Shown: positions 25,456 to 33,228, counted from the first letter of the stretch. The stretch: DNA of 42,085 nucleotides from an uncultured Clostridia bacterium (GCA_934754335.1 CAKVHY010000008.1:1-42085), one strand, 5' to 3'. The notes: a model not told the origin generated them from the sequence alone. Made by a program: numbers and translations.

Positions 25456-26101
25456 TGAAAACCAAAACTTGGAAGTGGGAGCGTTGGTGGCTAGTACAAT
25501 TGAAAACAAATCCAGGTCGCCAGCAGAAAACGGAAGCAAAGAGAACCTTGTAGAAAAATGTAAAAATCTTTTTGAGAAATTAAAATTTGATAAATCAAAA
25601 GGAATAAAACTACTAGTGTTAATAATATGTTTTAGTATAGTTCTTATATTTTGCTTAAATTTCACAACTAATCCCAAGACCAAAAGTACTAATGGAGATA
25701 TAAATTATAGATATCAAACCACTTTAGAGTACTCCGCTAGTTTGGAAAAGAAGTTGGAAAATTTAATAAGTAAGATAAAAGGAGTTGGACAAGTTACTGC
25801 GATGGTTTATTTAAGCGAAAGTCCCAAGTTGATTCTAGCCGAAAGTACAGATGAAAAAGTTAACACAACAACTAGCGGAAGCAGTTCTACTTCGTATACA
25901 ACGACTGTCACCGAGCCAATCATACTTACAAATTCGGGTTATTCAAGTCCATTAATCTTAACAGAACAGTTGCCGGAAATTCAGGGTGTGGTTATAGTGG
26001 CCGAAGGTGCGGGAGATATTAGTGTTAAACTAAATATAATTCAGGCGATAAAAACACTTATAGATATATCAAGTGGAAATATTCAAGTATTTGAAAGTTA
26101 A
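25448..26101 (+). CDS. spoIIIAG: Stage III sporulation protein AG
   Basis: 217 residues. SpoIIIAG forms a large ring of the FliF/YscJ type in the intermembrane space. A cytoplasmic N-terminus is followed by one span (about 50-72) and the ring-forming domain (TLEYSASLEKKLENLISKIKGVGQVTAMVYL, then PEIQGVVIVAEGAGD), with a Ser/Thr-rich loop between (SGSSSTSYTTTV). The start is ATG 25448 after GGAGG; in-frame upstream ATGs at 25388 and later lie inside spoIIIAF and lack such a site. Confidence 0.94.
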   Translation: MNSENQNLEVGALVASTIENKSRSPAENGSKENLVEKCKNLFEKLKFDKSKGIKLLVLIICFSIVLIFCLNFTTNPKTKSTNGDINYRYQTTLEYSASLEKKLENLISKIKGVGQVTAMVYLSESPKLILAESTDEKVNTTTSGSSSTSYTTTVTEPIILTNSGYSSPLILTEQLPEIQGVVIVAEGAGDISVKLNIIQAIKTLIDISSGNIQVFES

Positions 26102-26115
26102 AAAGGAGAATTATT

Positions 26116-26622
26116 ATGAAAAAAGAAGTATCACCAAAAACTAAAAAGAAAAGGAAAATATTTGTATTAGTTGGATTTTGCTTATTGCTTGTCCTAACTG
26201 GAACAATAAATATTTTAATAAACAATTACGCTTTAGCAGAGGCTAAAGGAGCAAATTCAGATAACATCGTTGTTGGAAATTTCTTCACGAATTATAGAAC
26301 AGATAGAGTTAGTACAAGAGCACAAGAACAAACTTATTTAGATGCAATAATTGCAAGCAGTTCAACATCTGCAGAAGCAAGAGCAAATGCAGAAGCGCAA
26401 AAAGATGTTTTGATGAAGGCTCAAACTAGTGAAGCATTAATGGAAAGAATGATTCTAGCAAAAGGCTTTTCAGATGTTGTAACATCTTATTCAAATGGCA
26501 ATGTTTCTGTAATAGTTAAAGCAAAAGAATTAACTAAGGCAGAAGTTGCTCAAATCGTTGAAATCGTACAAACTCAAACAGGTTTAGATATAGATAATAT
26601 TAAAATTATTCCAGTTGAATAA
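26116..26622 (+). CDS. spoIIIAH: Stage III sporulation protein AH
   Basis: 168 residues. SpoIIIAH is the mother-cell partner of forespore SpoIIQ; their extracellular domains interlock to form the channel. Basic N-terminus, one span at 15-35, helical linker rich in Ala/Glu (SAEARANAEAQKDVL) and a C-terminal YscJ-type domain (MERMILAKGFSDVVTSYSNGNVSVIVK). AAAAGGAGAA precedes it. Last gene of spoIIIA. Confidence 0.95.
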   Translation: MKKEVSPKTKKKRKIFVLVGFCLLLVLTGTINILINNYALAEAKGANSDNIVVGNFFTNYRTDRVSTRAQEQTYLDAIIASSSTSAEARANAEAQKDVLMKAQTSEALMERMILAKGFSDVVTSYSNGNVSVIVKAKELTKAEVAQIVEIVQTQTGLDIDNIKIIPVE

Positions 26623-26626
26623 AGTT

Positions 26627-26664
26627 TAAAAAATGTAAGTCGTTTAAAGATTTACATTTTTTTT
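26627..26664 (+). terminator. Terminator of the spoIIIA operon
   Basis: AAAATGTAA (26630-26638) pairs with TTACATTTT (26652-26660), continued by T4 after a 13-nt loop. Confidence 0.8.
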
Positions 26665-26707
26665 GTTTATAATTTATAGAAAATATTAAAAATTAATTAA
26701 AAAACCA

Positions 26708-26736
26708 TTGACATAATGTATCTTATTTGCTAAAAT
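26708..26736 (+). promoter_or_regulatory. Promoter of the iscR-iscS-iscU operon
   Basis: Perfect TTGACA (26708-26713), 17-bp spacer, TAAAAT (26731-26736) with TGc extension. By analogy the regulator encoded next probably binds here; I do not see an obvious palindromic operator. Confidence 0.85.
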
Positions 26737-26762
26737 AAATCAGACTAATTTGGTAGGGTATT

Positions 26763-27167
26763 ATGAAATTATCAACAAAAGGAAGATATGGGTTGAAGGC
26801 AATGTATTATTTGGCCCAAGAAAACAATTTGATGTCATTAAAACAACTAAGTATGAAATCTGAAATTCCAGAGCCTTATTTAGAAAAGATTCTAGGACTT
26901 TTAAGAAAGAAAAATTTAGTTGAAACCATAAGGGGTTCTCTCGGAGGATATTCATTATCAAGGCCTGCAAATGAGATTAGTATTGGAGAAATATTAAGAG
27001 CATTGGAAAATAACCTTTATTTAGCGGCTTGTAATGGTGGTAATTGTAATTCTAAAGATTGTCCTAGTAAGAATATTTTTAATAGAATATATTTAGAAAT
27101 TAACAATGTTTTAGATAAAATATACCTATCAGATATGCTAGAAAGTAATAAGAAAGGATTAAATTAA
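26763..27167 (+). CDS. iscR: Rrf2-family regulator, IscR-like with cluster cysteines
   Basis: 134 residues. Winged-helix Rrf2 fold starting MKLSTKGRYGLKAMYYLA with recognition helix region SEIPEPYLEKILGLLRKKNLV and the wing RGSLGGYSLSRPA. C90, C95 and C100 (CNGGNCNSKDC) match the position of the three Fe-S ligand cysteines in IscR, unlike CymR, which has none. With iscS and iscU right behind it, it is likely an iron-sulfur-sensing autoregulator of this operon. GGTAGGG precedes the start; its stop touches iscS. Confidence 0.85.
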   Translation: MKLSTKGRYGLKAMYYLAQENNLMSLKQLSMKSEIPEPYLEKILGLLRKKNLVETIRGSLGGYSLSRPANEISIGEILRALENNLYLAACNGGNCNSKDCPSKNIFNRIYLEINNVLDKIYLSDMLESNKKGLN

Positions 27168-28351
27168 TGAGAAGTGTTTATTTAGATAATTCAGCCACAA
27201 CTATGGTGAGTGGCGAAGTTTTAAACGCAATGTTGCCATATTTTACTAATATTTATGGAAATGCAAATAGTTTACATTCATTTGGTAGAGAGGCAGGCAA
27301 AGGCGTTGATAATGCAAGAGATATTATAGCAAAGGCAATTCATGCCGATAAAACTGAGATTTTCTTTACTTCAGGTGGTACTGAAGCAAATAACTGGGCT
27401 ATTAAAGGCGTGGCCTATGCTAATCAAAAAAGAGGTAAACATATCATAACATCTTCAATTGAGCACCATAGTATTATGGATACTTGTAAAGATTTGGAGA
27501 GAGAGGGGTTTGAAGTTACTTATTTGCCTGTTGATGAATATGGCTTAATCAATTTAGTGGATTTAATTAAGGCCATCAGAAAAGATACTATTTTGGTTTC
27601 AATTATGTCTGTTAACAATGAAGTTGGTACTATTCAAAATATTAAGGCAATAGGCGAAACTTGTCATCATTATGGGGTTTTGTTCCATACAGATGCTGTT
27701 CAGGCTATGAGCACAATCGATTATGATGTTAAGGATATGTATATTGATTTGTTAACAATGTCATCTCATAAAATCAATGGACCTAAAGGAATTGGTGCTT
27801 TATATGTTCGTAAAGGCGTTGCTATTAAGAAATTTATGCTTGGTGGCGAACAAGAAATGAATAAAAGAGGTGGTACTTCAAATGTGCCTGCTATTGTTGG
27901 TTTTGGTAAGGCTATGGAAATTAATAAAGCCAATATGAACGAATCAAAAAAGAAGATTCATGAAGTAACTGATTATTTTATTAAAAAAATTCAGTATGAA
28001 ATTCCTAACATTAAGATTAATGGTCATCCAACTCAAAAAGCAGAAAATATTGTTAATGTAAGTTTTAGATTCATTGAAGGTGAAAGCATTCTTATGCTTT
28101 TGGATATGAATGGAATTGCAGTTTCAACGGGCTCAGCATGTGCATCAGGTTCGCTTGAAAAGAGTCATGTCTTAAAAGCAATGGGATTAGATTACGAAGA
28201 TATTAATGGCGCAATTAGATTTTCATTTAATCCACAAATTACTAAAGACGATGTTGATTATGTTGTAGATAAACTATCTGCAGTTGTTAAAAGACTTAGA
28301 GATATGAGTCCATTAAAAGCAAAAAAATCAAGAGGAGTTAAAAATGTATAA
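27167..28351 (+). CDS. iscS: Cysteine desulfurase IscS/NifS for Fe-S cluster assembly
   Basis: 394 residues. PLP lysine K202 (MSSHKINGPKG), persulfide cysteine C325 in STGSACASGSLEKSHVLKAMG, a typical group I loop. It supplies sulfur to IscU, whose gene overlaps its end by 8 nt. C-terminal tail is rich in basic residues (KAKKSRGVKN). It overlaps the end of the regulator gene by one base. Confidence 0.93.
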   Translation: MRSVYLDNSATTMVSGEVLNAMLPYFTNIYGNANSLHSFGREAGKGVDNARDIIAKAIHADKTEIFFTSGGTEANNWAIKGVAYANQKRGKHIITSSIEHHSIMDTCKDLEREGFEVTYLPVDEYGLINLVDLIKAIRKDTILVSIMSVNNEVGTIQNIKAIGETCHHYGVLFHTDAVQAMSTIDYDVKDMYIDLLTMSSHKINGPKGIGALYVRKGVAIKKFMLGGEQEMNKRGGTSNVPAIVGFGKAMEINKANMNESKKKIHEVTDYFIKKIQYEIPNIKINGHPTQKAENIVNVSFRFIEGESILMLLDMNGIAVSTGSACASGSLEKSHVLKAMGLDYEDINGAIRFSFNPQITKDDVDYVVDKLSAVVKRLRDMSPLKAKKSRGVKNV

Positions 28352-28715
28352 CGAAAAAGTAGTTGAAATATTTACAAATCCTAAAAATGTTGGCGAAATA
28401 AAAGATGCTAACGCTGTTGGACAAGTTGGAAACCCTGCATGTGGCGATATAATGAAACTTTATTTAAAAATAAATGATAAAGGTATTATTGAAGATGCAA
28501 AATTCCAAACATTTGGATGTGCGGCTGCAATAGTTTCATCTTCTGTTGCAACAGAAATGATAAAAGGAAAAACTGTTGAAGAAGCATTGAAATTGGAAAA
28601 CCAAGAGATTTTGGATTATTTAGGCGGTTTGCCAGCACATAAGATTCATTGCTCAGTATTGGCCAAAGAAGCAATTGAAAGTGCTATAGATAACTATAAT
28701 AAAAAAAATAAATAA
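28344..28715 (+). CDS. iscU: Fe-S cluster scaffold IscU/NifU-N type
   Basis: 123 residues. The three ligand cysteines are C33 (GNPACGD), C59 (FGCAA) and C103 (KIHCSVLA), with D35 conserved. It lacks the SufU insertion, so it is IscU-like rather than SufU-like. AGAGGAG in the end of iscS serves as ribosome site. This regulator-desulfurase-scaffold set is the usual minimal Isc system of anaerobic Firmicutes. Confidence 0.93.
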   Translation: MYNEKVVEIFTNPKNVGEIKDANAVGQVGNPACGDIMKLYLKINDKGIIEDAKFQTFGCAAAIVSSSVATEMIKGKTVEEALKLENQEILDYLGGLPAHKIHCSVLAKEAIESAIDNYNKKNK

Positions 28716-28771
28716 TGTATATTTTTCTACAAATTTCGCAAACTAGAAGTAAAGGAGGCGGAGTCTGTAAA

Positions 28772-28909
28772 ATGAAAGATTGTGTTATTATAAGTATGGC
28801 AATTGGTGTGATTGTTGGAGCCTTGGTTGTTTCAAACTCAGAAAAGGCGCGACAATTTGTAAACAAAAGCAAGAAAGCCTTAAAAGAACAAGTTGAAAAA
28901 ATGAAATAA
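28772..28909 (+). CDS. Small single-span membrane protein (YtxH-like)
   Basis: 45 residues: MKDCVII then a glycine-containing membrane span (about 5-21) and a basic amphipathic helix (EKARQFVNKSKKALKEQVEKMK). The layout resembles short YtxH-type proteins. AAAGGAGGCGG lies 13 nt before ATG 28772, a little far; an in-frame ATG at 28715 would add an unconvincing 19 residues ahead of that site. It is last in the isc operon and ends 7 nt before the terminator stem. Function unknown. Confidence 0.65.
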   Translation: MKDCVIISMAIGVIVGALVVSNSEKARQFVNKSKKALKEQVEKMK

Positions 28910-28916
28910 ATTTTAT

Positions 28917-28952
28917 AATAGAACTATTTTGATAGTTCTATTATTTTTTTTT
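28917..28952 (+). terminator. Terminator of the isc operon
   Basis: AATAGAACTAT (28917-28927) and ATAGTTCTATT (28932-28942) form a perfect 11-bp stem with a TTTG loop and a long T-run. Confidence 0.92.
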
Positions 28953-28962
28953 GCTTATTTAT

Positions 28963-28991
28963 TTTACTAATTTGTTAATTTGTGCTATTAT
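28963..28991 (+). promoter_or_regulatory. Promoter of ruvX
   Basis: TTTACT (28963-28968), 17-bp spacer, TATTAT (28986-28991) with TGc extension. The expected start of transcription (about 28998) lies at or inside the beginning of the gene. Confidence 0.6.
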
Positions 28992-28996
28992 TCTAT

Positions 28997-29425
28997 ATGG
29001 AATCAAAAATGTTTAGAATTATGGCTCTTGATTATGGCACTGTTAGAATAGGCATTGCGCTTAGTGATTTAACGCAATTTATTGCGAATGGCTATGAAAA
29101 TTATCAGAGAACCAGTTTAAAAAATGATATAAATCATTTAAAACAGATTATTAATGATAATAAAGTGGGTAAAATAGTTGTGGGCTTGCCTTTAAATATG
29201 GATGGTTCTGAAAGTGGTCAAACATTAAAAACTAAGGAATTTATAGAAGTTTTAAGGAATGAAATTTCTAATATTCCAATTGAAGTTTTGGATGAAAGAC
29301 TTACTTCAATGGTTGCTGAAAAATTGTTAATTTCTGCTGATATCTCTAGGGCTAAAAGAAAACAAGTGATTGATAAAATGTCAGCAACAATCATATTGCA
29401 AGACTATTTAGATAGGCAGAATTAA
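28997..29425 (+). CDS. ruvX: Putative Holliday junction resolvase RuvX/YqgF
   Basis: About 138-142 residues, RNase H-like fold (UPF0081). RuvX/YqgF has roles in 16S rRNA maturation and possibly Holliday junction resolution. The first catalytic Asp is in MALDYGTVRIG; VVGLPLNMDGSESGQ and DERLTSMVAEKLL are the other conserved blocks. Two possible ATGs, 28997 (MESKMFRIM) and 29009 (MFRIM, the usual family start); neither has a clear Shine-Dalgarno, and the promoter is so close that the mRNA would be leaderless or carry about 11 nt. Followed by the DUF1292 gene as in Bacillus (yrrK-yrzB). Confidence 0.88.
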   Translation: MESKMFRIMALDYGTVRIGIALSDLTQFIANGYENYQRTSLKNDINHLKQIINDNKVGKIVVGLPLNMDGSESGQTLKTKEFIEVLRNEISNIPIEVLDERLTSMVAEKLLISADISRAKRKQVIDKMSATIILQDYLDRQN

Positions 29426-29441
29426 AAAGGAGAAATTTAAT

Positions 29442-29756
29442 ATGGCAGAAAAAGAAAAGAGTCCTATAGAGATTTTATTAGATCAGGACAATGACGAAAA
29501 CATCAAACTTTATGATGAAAAAAATAATTGCGTTGAGTTTGAACAAGTTGCAATTATTCCAATCGATGAGAAAATTTATGCAATTCTTCGCCCAGTTTCA
29601 GGGATTGAAGGCATTGGTGAAGACGAAGCGCTAGTTTTTGGTATTGAAGAAGTTGATGACGAAGATTGCTTAATCGTTGTTGATGACGATGCAATTGTTG
29701 ATCAAGTTTTCGAACAATATTATAAATTATTAAAAGACGAAGGCGTTGAAGTTTAA
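29442..29756 (+). CDS. DUF1292 protein (YrzB-like)
   Basis: 104 residues, very acidic. DUF1292 is recognised from the KLYDEKNNCVEFEQVAIIPIDEKIYAILRPV and EALVFGIEEVDDEDCLIVVDDD stretches. No function is established. Gene follows ruvX by 16 nt behind AAAAGGAGAA; the ruvX-DUF1292 pairing is conserved in Firmicutes. Confidence 0.88.
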   Translation: MAEKEKSPIEILLDQDNDENIKLYDEKNNCVEFEQVAIIPIDEKIYAILRPVSGIEGIGEDEALVFGIEEVDDEDCLIVVDDDAIVDQVFEQYYKLLKDEGVEV

Positions 29757-29766
29757 TAAATTAATG

Positions 29767-29799
29767 ATTCTTACAAAGTTCTTGTAAGAATTTTTTTTG
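29767..29799 (+). terminator. Terminator of ruvX operon
   Basis: ATTCTTACAA (29767-29776) and TTGTAAGAAT (29782-29791) form a perfect 10-bp stem followed by T-run. Confidence 0.92.
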
Positions 29800-29825
29800 T
29801 ACAAGCAAAATTCGACATTATTCAA

Positions 29826-29834
29826 CATATAGTA
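29826..29834 (+). promoter_or_regulatory. Sporulation-type -10 element ahead of sigK
   Basis: CATATAGTA fits the sigma-K (CATAnnnTA) and roughly the sigma-E -10 pattern, 27 nt before the sigK start. The -35 is not clear. sigK is a sigma-E and sigma-K dependent gene in Bacillus. Confidence 0.4.
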
Positions 29835-29860
29835 TTTGTAATAAATGGGAAGGTGCAAAT

Positions 29861-30562
29861 ATGATTATTGAGAATTTTGTTGCATTTATGCAAAAACTTA
29901 CATTTTTTACTGCTTATATAAATAATAATACTTCGTTTCCAAAGCCACTATCGTCAAAAGATGAGGAATATTATGTGCAAAAATATTTAGATGGAGATGA
30001 AAAAGCAAAAGAAATTTTAATACATCATAATCTAAGATTAGTGGCACATATCGTTAAAAAATATAATCAGGCTGATGAGGCCGATGATCTTATAAGTGTG
30101 GGAAGTTTAGGGCTAATAAAGGCTATAAATACTTATAAGCCTGGTTTTGGAACACAATTTAGTACATATGCGGCAAGATGTATTGAAAATGAAATATTAA
30201 TGCTCTTAAGAGTTAATAAGAAGCATAAGAATACAGTTGGAATAGATGACGTAATTGTTTCAAATATGGGCGATAATGATTTATCTATAAACGATTTACT
30301 CTATGAAGAAGATAATGATGTTGCATTAGAAACAGAGAATTTAATTTTAGGGCAAGATTTAGATGAAATATTGCAAAAGCACTTATCTAAAAGAGAATAT
30401 GAAATCATGTGTATGAGATACGGATTAAAAAATCAACCTATGCTCACGCAGAGAGAGGTTGCCAAGAAGTTGCAAATTAGTAGGAGTTACATATCAAGGC
30501 TGGAAAAGAAATCTCTAGAAACATTAAAAAAGGTTATCAAAAAAGAAGATTATTTAACATAA
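29861..30562 (+). CDS. sigK: Sporulation sigma factor SigK, uninterrupted
   Basis: 233 residues, late mother-cell sigma factor controlling coat and release genes. Close to full-length Bacillus pro-sigma-K: hydrophobic N-terminal pro-sequence (about 1-22, FVAFMQKLTFFTAYINNN), then PKPLSSKDEEYYVQKYLDG, region 2 with HHNLRLVAHIVKKY, DLISVGSLGLIKAI and TYAARCIENEILM, and region 4 with the helix-turn-helix TQREVAKKLQISRSYISRLEKK. No skin-type element interrupts it. The pro-sequence suggests processing by a SpoIVFB-type protease. GGGAAGGTG precedes ATG 29861. Confidence 0.94.
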   Translation: MIIENFVAFMQKLTFFTAYINNNTSFPKPLSSKDEEYYVQKYLDGDEKAKEILIHHNLRLVAHIVKKYNQADEADDLISVGSLGLIKAINTYKPGFGTQFSTYAARCIENEILMLLRVNKKHKNTVGIDDVIVSNMGDNDLSINDLLYEEDNDVALETENLILGQDLDEILQKHLSKREYEIMCMRYGLKNQPMLTQREVAKKLQISRSYISRLEKKSLETLKKVIKKEDYLT

Positions 30563-30568
30563 ACAGGC

Positions 30569-30597
30569 TTGAATTATATTTTATAATATGATATAAT
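30569..30597 (+). promoter_or_regulatory. Promoter of rnpB
   Basis: TTGAAT (30569-30574), 17-bp spacer, perfect TATAAT (30592-30597) with TGa extension. Transcription should begin at about 30604, exactly where the P1 helix of RNase P RNA starts. Confidence 0.88.
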
Positions 30598-30603
30598 AAT
30601 CAT

Positions 30604-30934
30604 GTTAGATAGACAGATGGTTGCGAGATTTTATATCTTGAGGAAAGTCCGAGCATTACAGAACAGAGTGCCAGATAACATCTGGTGAGGGTGACCTTAA
30701 GGAAAGTGCAACAGAAATATACCGCCTAGAATTTTCTAGGTAAGGGTGGAAAAGGGGGGTAAGAGCCCACTAGCACATTGGAGACAATGTTGTTGTGTAA
30801 ACCCCACTCAATGCAAGGTAAAGAAACGTTTTAACGCTGTTCGCTAGTTTCGATACACCGCTTGAAACTATTGGCAACAATAGTTCTAGATAGATAACCA
30901 TCTAATACAAAACTCGGCTTATGGCTATTCTAAC
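30604..30934 (+). ncRNA. rnpB: RNase P RNA
   Basis: Catalytic RNA that trims tRNA 5' ends. Universal landmarks in order: GAGGAAAGTCCGAGC (CR-I), CAACAGAAATATACCGCC (CR-II), AAGGGTGGAAAAG, GTAAGAGCCCACTAGC (CR-III), AACCCCACTCAATGCAAGG (CR-IV area) and AGATAGATAACCATC with AAAACTCGGCTTA (CR-V). The outer P1 helix pairs GTTAGA (30604-30609) with TCTAAC (30929-30934), which sets the ends. About 331 nt. I did not resolve whether it is type A or B. Confidence 0.95.
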
Positions 30935-30939
30935 TTTTT

Positions 30940-30966
30940 AAGTAGGTTTTAGTGCCTACTTTTTTG
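30940..30966 (+). terminator. Terminator of rnpB
   Basis: AAGTAGG (30940-30946) and CCTACTT (30955-30961) form a stem followed by a T-run. Its T-run overlaps the -35 region proposed for the next gene. Confidence 0.85.
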
Positions 30967-30992
30967 TTTTATTATAAAAATAATGCTAATAA
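30964..30992 (+). promoter_or_regulatory. Promoter of the 300-residue unknown gene
   Basis: TTGTTT (30964-30969), 17-bp spacer, TAATAA (30987-30992) with TGc extension. The predicted transcription start (about 30999-31000) coincides with the ATG at 31000. Confidence 0.5.
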
Positions 30993-30999
30993 TTAAAAT

Positions 31000-31902
31000 A
31001 TGGTATTATTAACTCTAGCCTTGATGTTGATTATTCTAACATATAAATTTAAAAAGAAACCAGTACTTAAATCCAATAAGAAATATATGTTGAAAAAGAA
31101 AAATTTTGGAAGAATTTTTTATACAAAATATAACGTTGAATTGATTTTAAAATATCTAGAAATATATTATTGTAAAGATAAGTACTCGCATATAAATTGG
31201 AGAAAAATAAGTAAGGATTCTTATTTGGGAGTTGTAGATAATAATAAAGAAGTTGTAAAAATCTATCATAAAATAGATAAGGTTGTTGTTGAACCGATTC
31301 ATTCATGTAAATTAATGTTTAGGTTTAAAAACGAATGCTTTAATGATGGTTATTTAGATAAAATATTTAATGTTTCCAGTACTATGCAAATTGATTTTGG
31401 TAATAATCATATAATAAAACGATATAGAAGAAATAATGCCTTAGATGTCACTTGTATGTTAAAAAATGACAATAACATATGTGTTATTAACAAAAATTAC
31501 AATAATAATGACATAAACCATAAATATATACTAATAAATCAAAAAGATTATTTCATAACAAATTTAAGAACCAATGTTAGAATTTTAAATAATTATATTA
31601 ACAAAATTCAGAAGGTAAGAATAAGTAATAATTCAATTGGCAAGGTAAAGGAAAATGTGTTTTTGATGTTAAAAGAATTATATTTGTCTAATAATTTAAT
31701 TGAATTTAATAATGTTTTATCAAATAATTTGCTTGGCATTTCAATTAATAAAGATAAATTAAATATAAATAAAAATAATGATTTTTTAAAGTATTCATTT
31801 ACGATTAATGAAAAATTAATGCATGTTGATTTTACTGGTTCTAGCCTAAAAATTAACTATGGTGGGATTGATTATTATAATGTTCATTCTTTTAAAATTT
31901 AA
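31000..31902 (+). CDS. Unknown protein with N-terminal membrane anchor
   Basis: Not recognised; 300 residues. It starts with a hydrophobic segment (VLLTLALMLIILTY, 2-15) followed by a basic stretch (KFKKKPVLKSNKKYMLKKK), so it is probably anchored with the bulk in the cytoplasm. The rest is rich in Asn, Lys, Ile and Tyr with repeated short beta-like segments (QIDFGNNHIIKRYRRNN, KYILINQKDYFITNLR, HVDFTGSSLKINYGG), some resembling the glycosyltransferase-36/amylo-alpha-type beta-sandwich in rhythm but without identifiable motif. No Shine-Dalgarno sequence precedes ATG 31000. It lies between rnpB and rarA as a single gene. The coding frame is uninterrupted for 900 bp of AT-rich DNA, which supports a real gene. 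Confidence 0.7.
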   Translation: MVLLTLALMLIILTYKFKKKPVLKSNKKYMLKKKNFGRIFYTKYNVELILKYLEIYYCKDKYSHINWRKISKDSYLGVVDNNKEVVKIYHKIDKVVVEPIHSCKLMFRFKNECFNDGYLDKIFNVSSTMQIDFGNNHIIKRYRRNNALDVTCMLKNDNNICVINKNYNNNDINHKYILINQKDYFITNLRTNVRILNNYINKIQKVRISNNSIGKVKENVFLMLKELYLSNNLIEFNNVLSNNLLGISINKDKLNINKNNDFLKYSFTINEKLMHVDFTGSSLKINYGGIDYYNVHSFKI

Positions 31903-31911
31903 ATTAAATTG

Positions 31912-31940
31912 TTGAAAAAGTTTTATAAAAATGTTATTAT
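31912..31940 (+). promoter_or_regulatory. Promoter of rarA
   Basis: TTGAAA (31912-31917), 17-bp spacer, TATTAT (31935-31940) with TGt extension. Confidence 0.75.
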
Positions 31941-31986
31941 CTATGTATAAGATTATAAAGACTTTTAACTAAGGAGAATAACTAAA

Positions 31987-33228
31987 TTGGATAATTTGTT
32001 TGAAGATTTATATAACGACAAAAAACCTTTGGCTGAAAGAATGCGTCCACAAAGTTTAGATGAGTTTGTTGGTCAGAAGCATATTTTAGGTGCTGGTAAA
32101 TTGCTTAGAAGATTGATAGAAGCAAAGAGAGTTCCAAGTGTAATTTTTTATGGCCCACCGGGAACAGGGAAAACTACTCTTGCCAGAATCATTGCTGACA
32201 CAAGTAATTCCAAGTTTGTTAAATTAAATGCAATATCAAGTGGTGTGGCAGATGTAAAAGAAGTAATTGAAAAAGCCAAAAGTGATTTTCAGTTATATGG
32301 ACAGAAAACTTATTTATTACTTGATGAGTGCCATAGATGGAGTAAAACTCAAAGCGATTCATTGTTAGCCGCACTTGAAAATGGTTATTTAATATTTGTT
32401 GGTTGTACAACAGAAAATCCAAGTTATAGTATGACAAGAGCAATTGTTTCAAGATGCTCCTTGTTTGAATTTAAAAGATTGGGCGCAAATGATATCAAAG
32501 AAGTATTACTCGGAGCCATTAATTCTGAAAACGGACTTAAAGTTTATAATATAAAAATAGATGAAGATGCTCTAATGTACATTGCTTCTGCGTGTGGTGG
32601 CGACGTGCGAAGTGCATTAAACGCTATTGAGATTGGTGCAATTACAACTCCTTTAAATAAAAATAATGAAACTATTATCACAAAAGAAATTGTGGCTGAA
32701 TGCTTGCAAAAAAAGGCAACAAGCCTTAATGAAGATGTTTATTATGATTTACTTAGTGCTTTTTGTAAGAGTTTAAGGGGAAGTGATTCAACGGCGGCGT
32801 TGTACTATGCTAATAGGCTAATTGAAGGTGGAATCGAACCGCAGGTGCTAGCACGCCGTACTTTGTGCCATGCGGCGGAAGATTGCGGTTTGTCCAGTCC
32901 GAATGCAGTGCTACAATCAGTTGCGGCATTGTACGCCTTGGATCATTTGGGTATGCCTGAAGGAAACTTAGTTCTTACTCAAGCAATTATTTATGTTTGT
33001 GAATCTCCAAAGGATAATAGGGTGGTTACAGCAATGAATATGGCTCAAGATGATGCAAAAAATCATCCAGATGATAATATTCCACCATATTTAAGAAACC
33101 ATACACCGCAAAGTAAATTCTATAAATATCCCCATGATTATGGTGGTTATGTTGAACAACAATACTTGCCGAATTCTTTGAAAGATAGAAAATATTTTAT
33201 TAGAAAAGATCCAAAGAAGTCTGAGTAA
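31987..33228 (+). CDS. rarA: Replication-associated recombination protein A (MgsA/RarA)
   Basis: 413 residues, AAA+ ATPase of the clamp-loader type that acts at stalled replication forks. LAERMRPQSLDEFVGQKHILG at the start, Walker A GPPGTGKT at 56-63, Walker B LLDECHRW, sensor 1 GCTTENPS and arginine finger region VSRCSLF, then the C-terminal tetramerisation part (SLRGSDSTAALYYANRLIEGG, DNIPPYLRNHTPQSKFYKYPHDYGGYVEQQYLP). The start is TTG 31987 behind AAGGAGAATAACTAAA. A 120-bp patch at 32821-32940 is about 54% GC, much above the rest of the gene. Confidence 0.95.
   Translation: MDNLFEDLYNDKKPLAERMRPQSLDEFVGQKHILGAGKLLRRLIEAKRVPSVIFYGPPGTGKTTLARIIADTSNSKFVKLNAISSGVADVKEVIEKAKSDFQLYGQKTYLLLDECHRWSKTQSDSLLAALENGYLIFVGCTTENPSYSMTRAIVSRCSLFEFKRLGANDIKEVLLGAINSENGLKVYNIKIDEDALMYIASACGGDVRSALNAIEIGAITTPLNKNNETIITKEIVAECLQKKATSLNEDVYYDLLSAFCKSLRGSDSTAALYYANRLIEGGIEPQVLARRTLCHAAEDCGLSSPNAVLQSVAALYALDHLGMPEGNLVLTQAIIYVCESPKDNRVVTAMNMAQDDAKNHPDDNIPPYLRNHTPQSKFYKYPHDYGGYVEQQYLPNSLKDRKYFIRKDPKKSE

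Noticed and set aside
29861..30562. A skin-like element in sigK
   Set aside because: The gene is continuous from the pro-sequence to region 4; no recombinase or attachment repeat is present.
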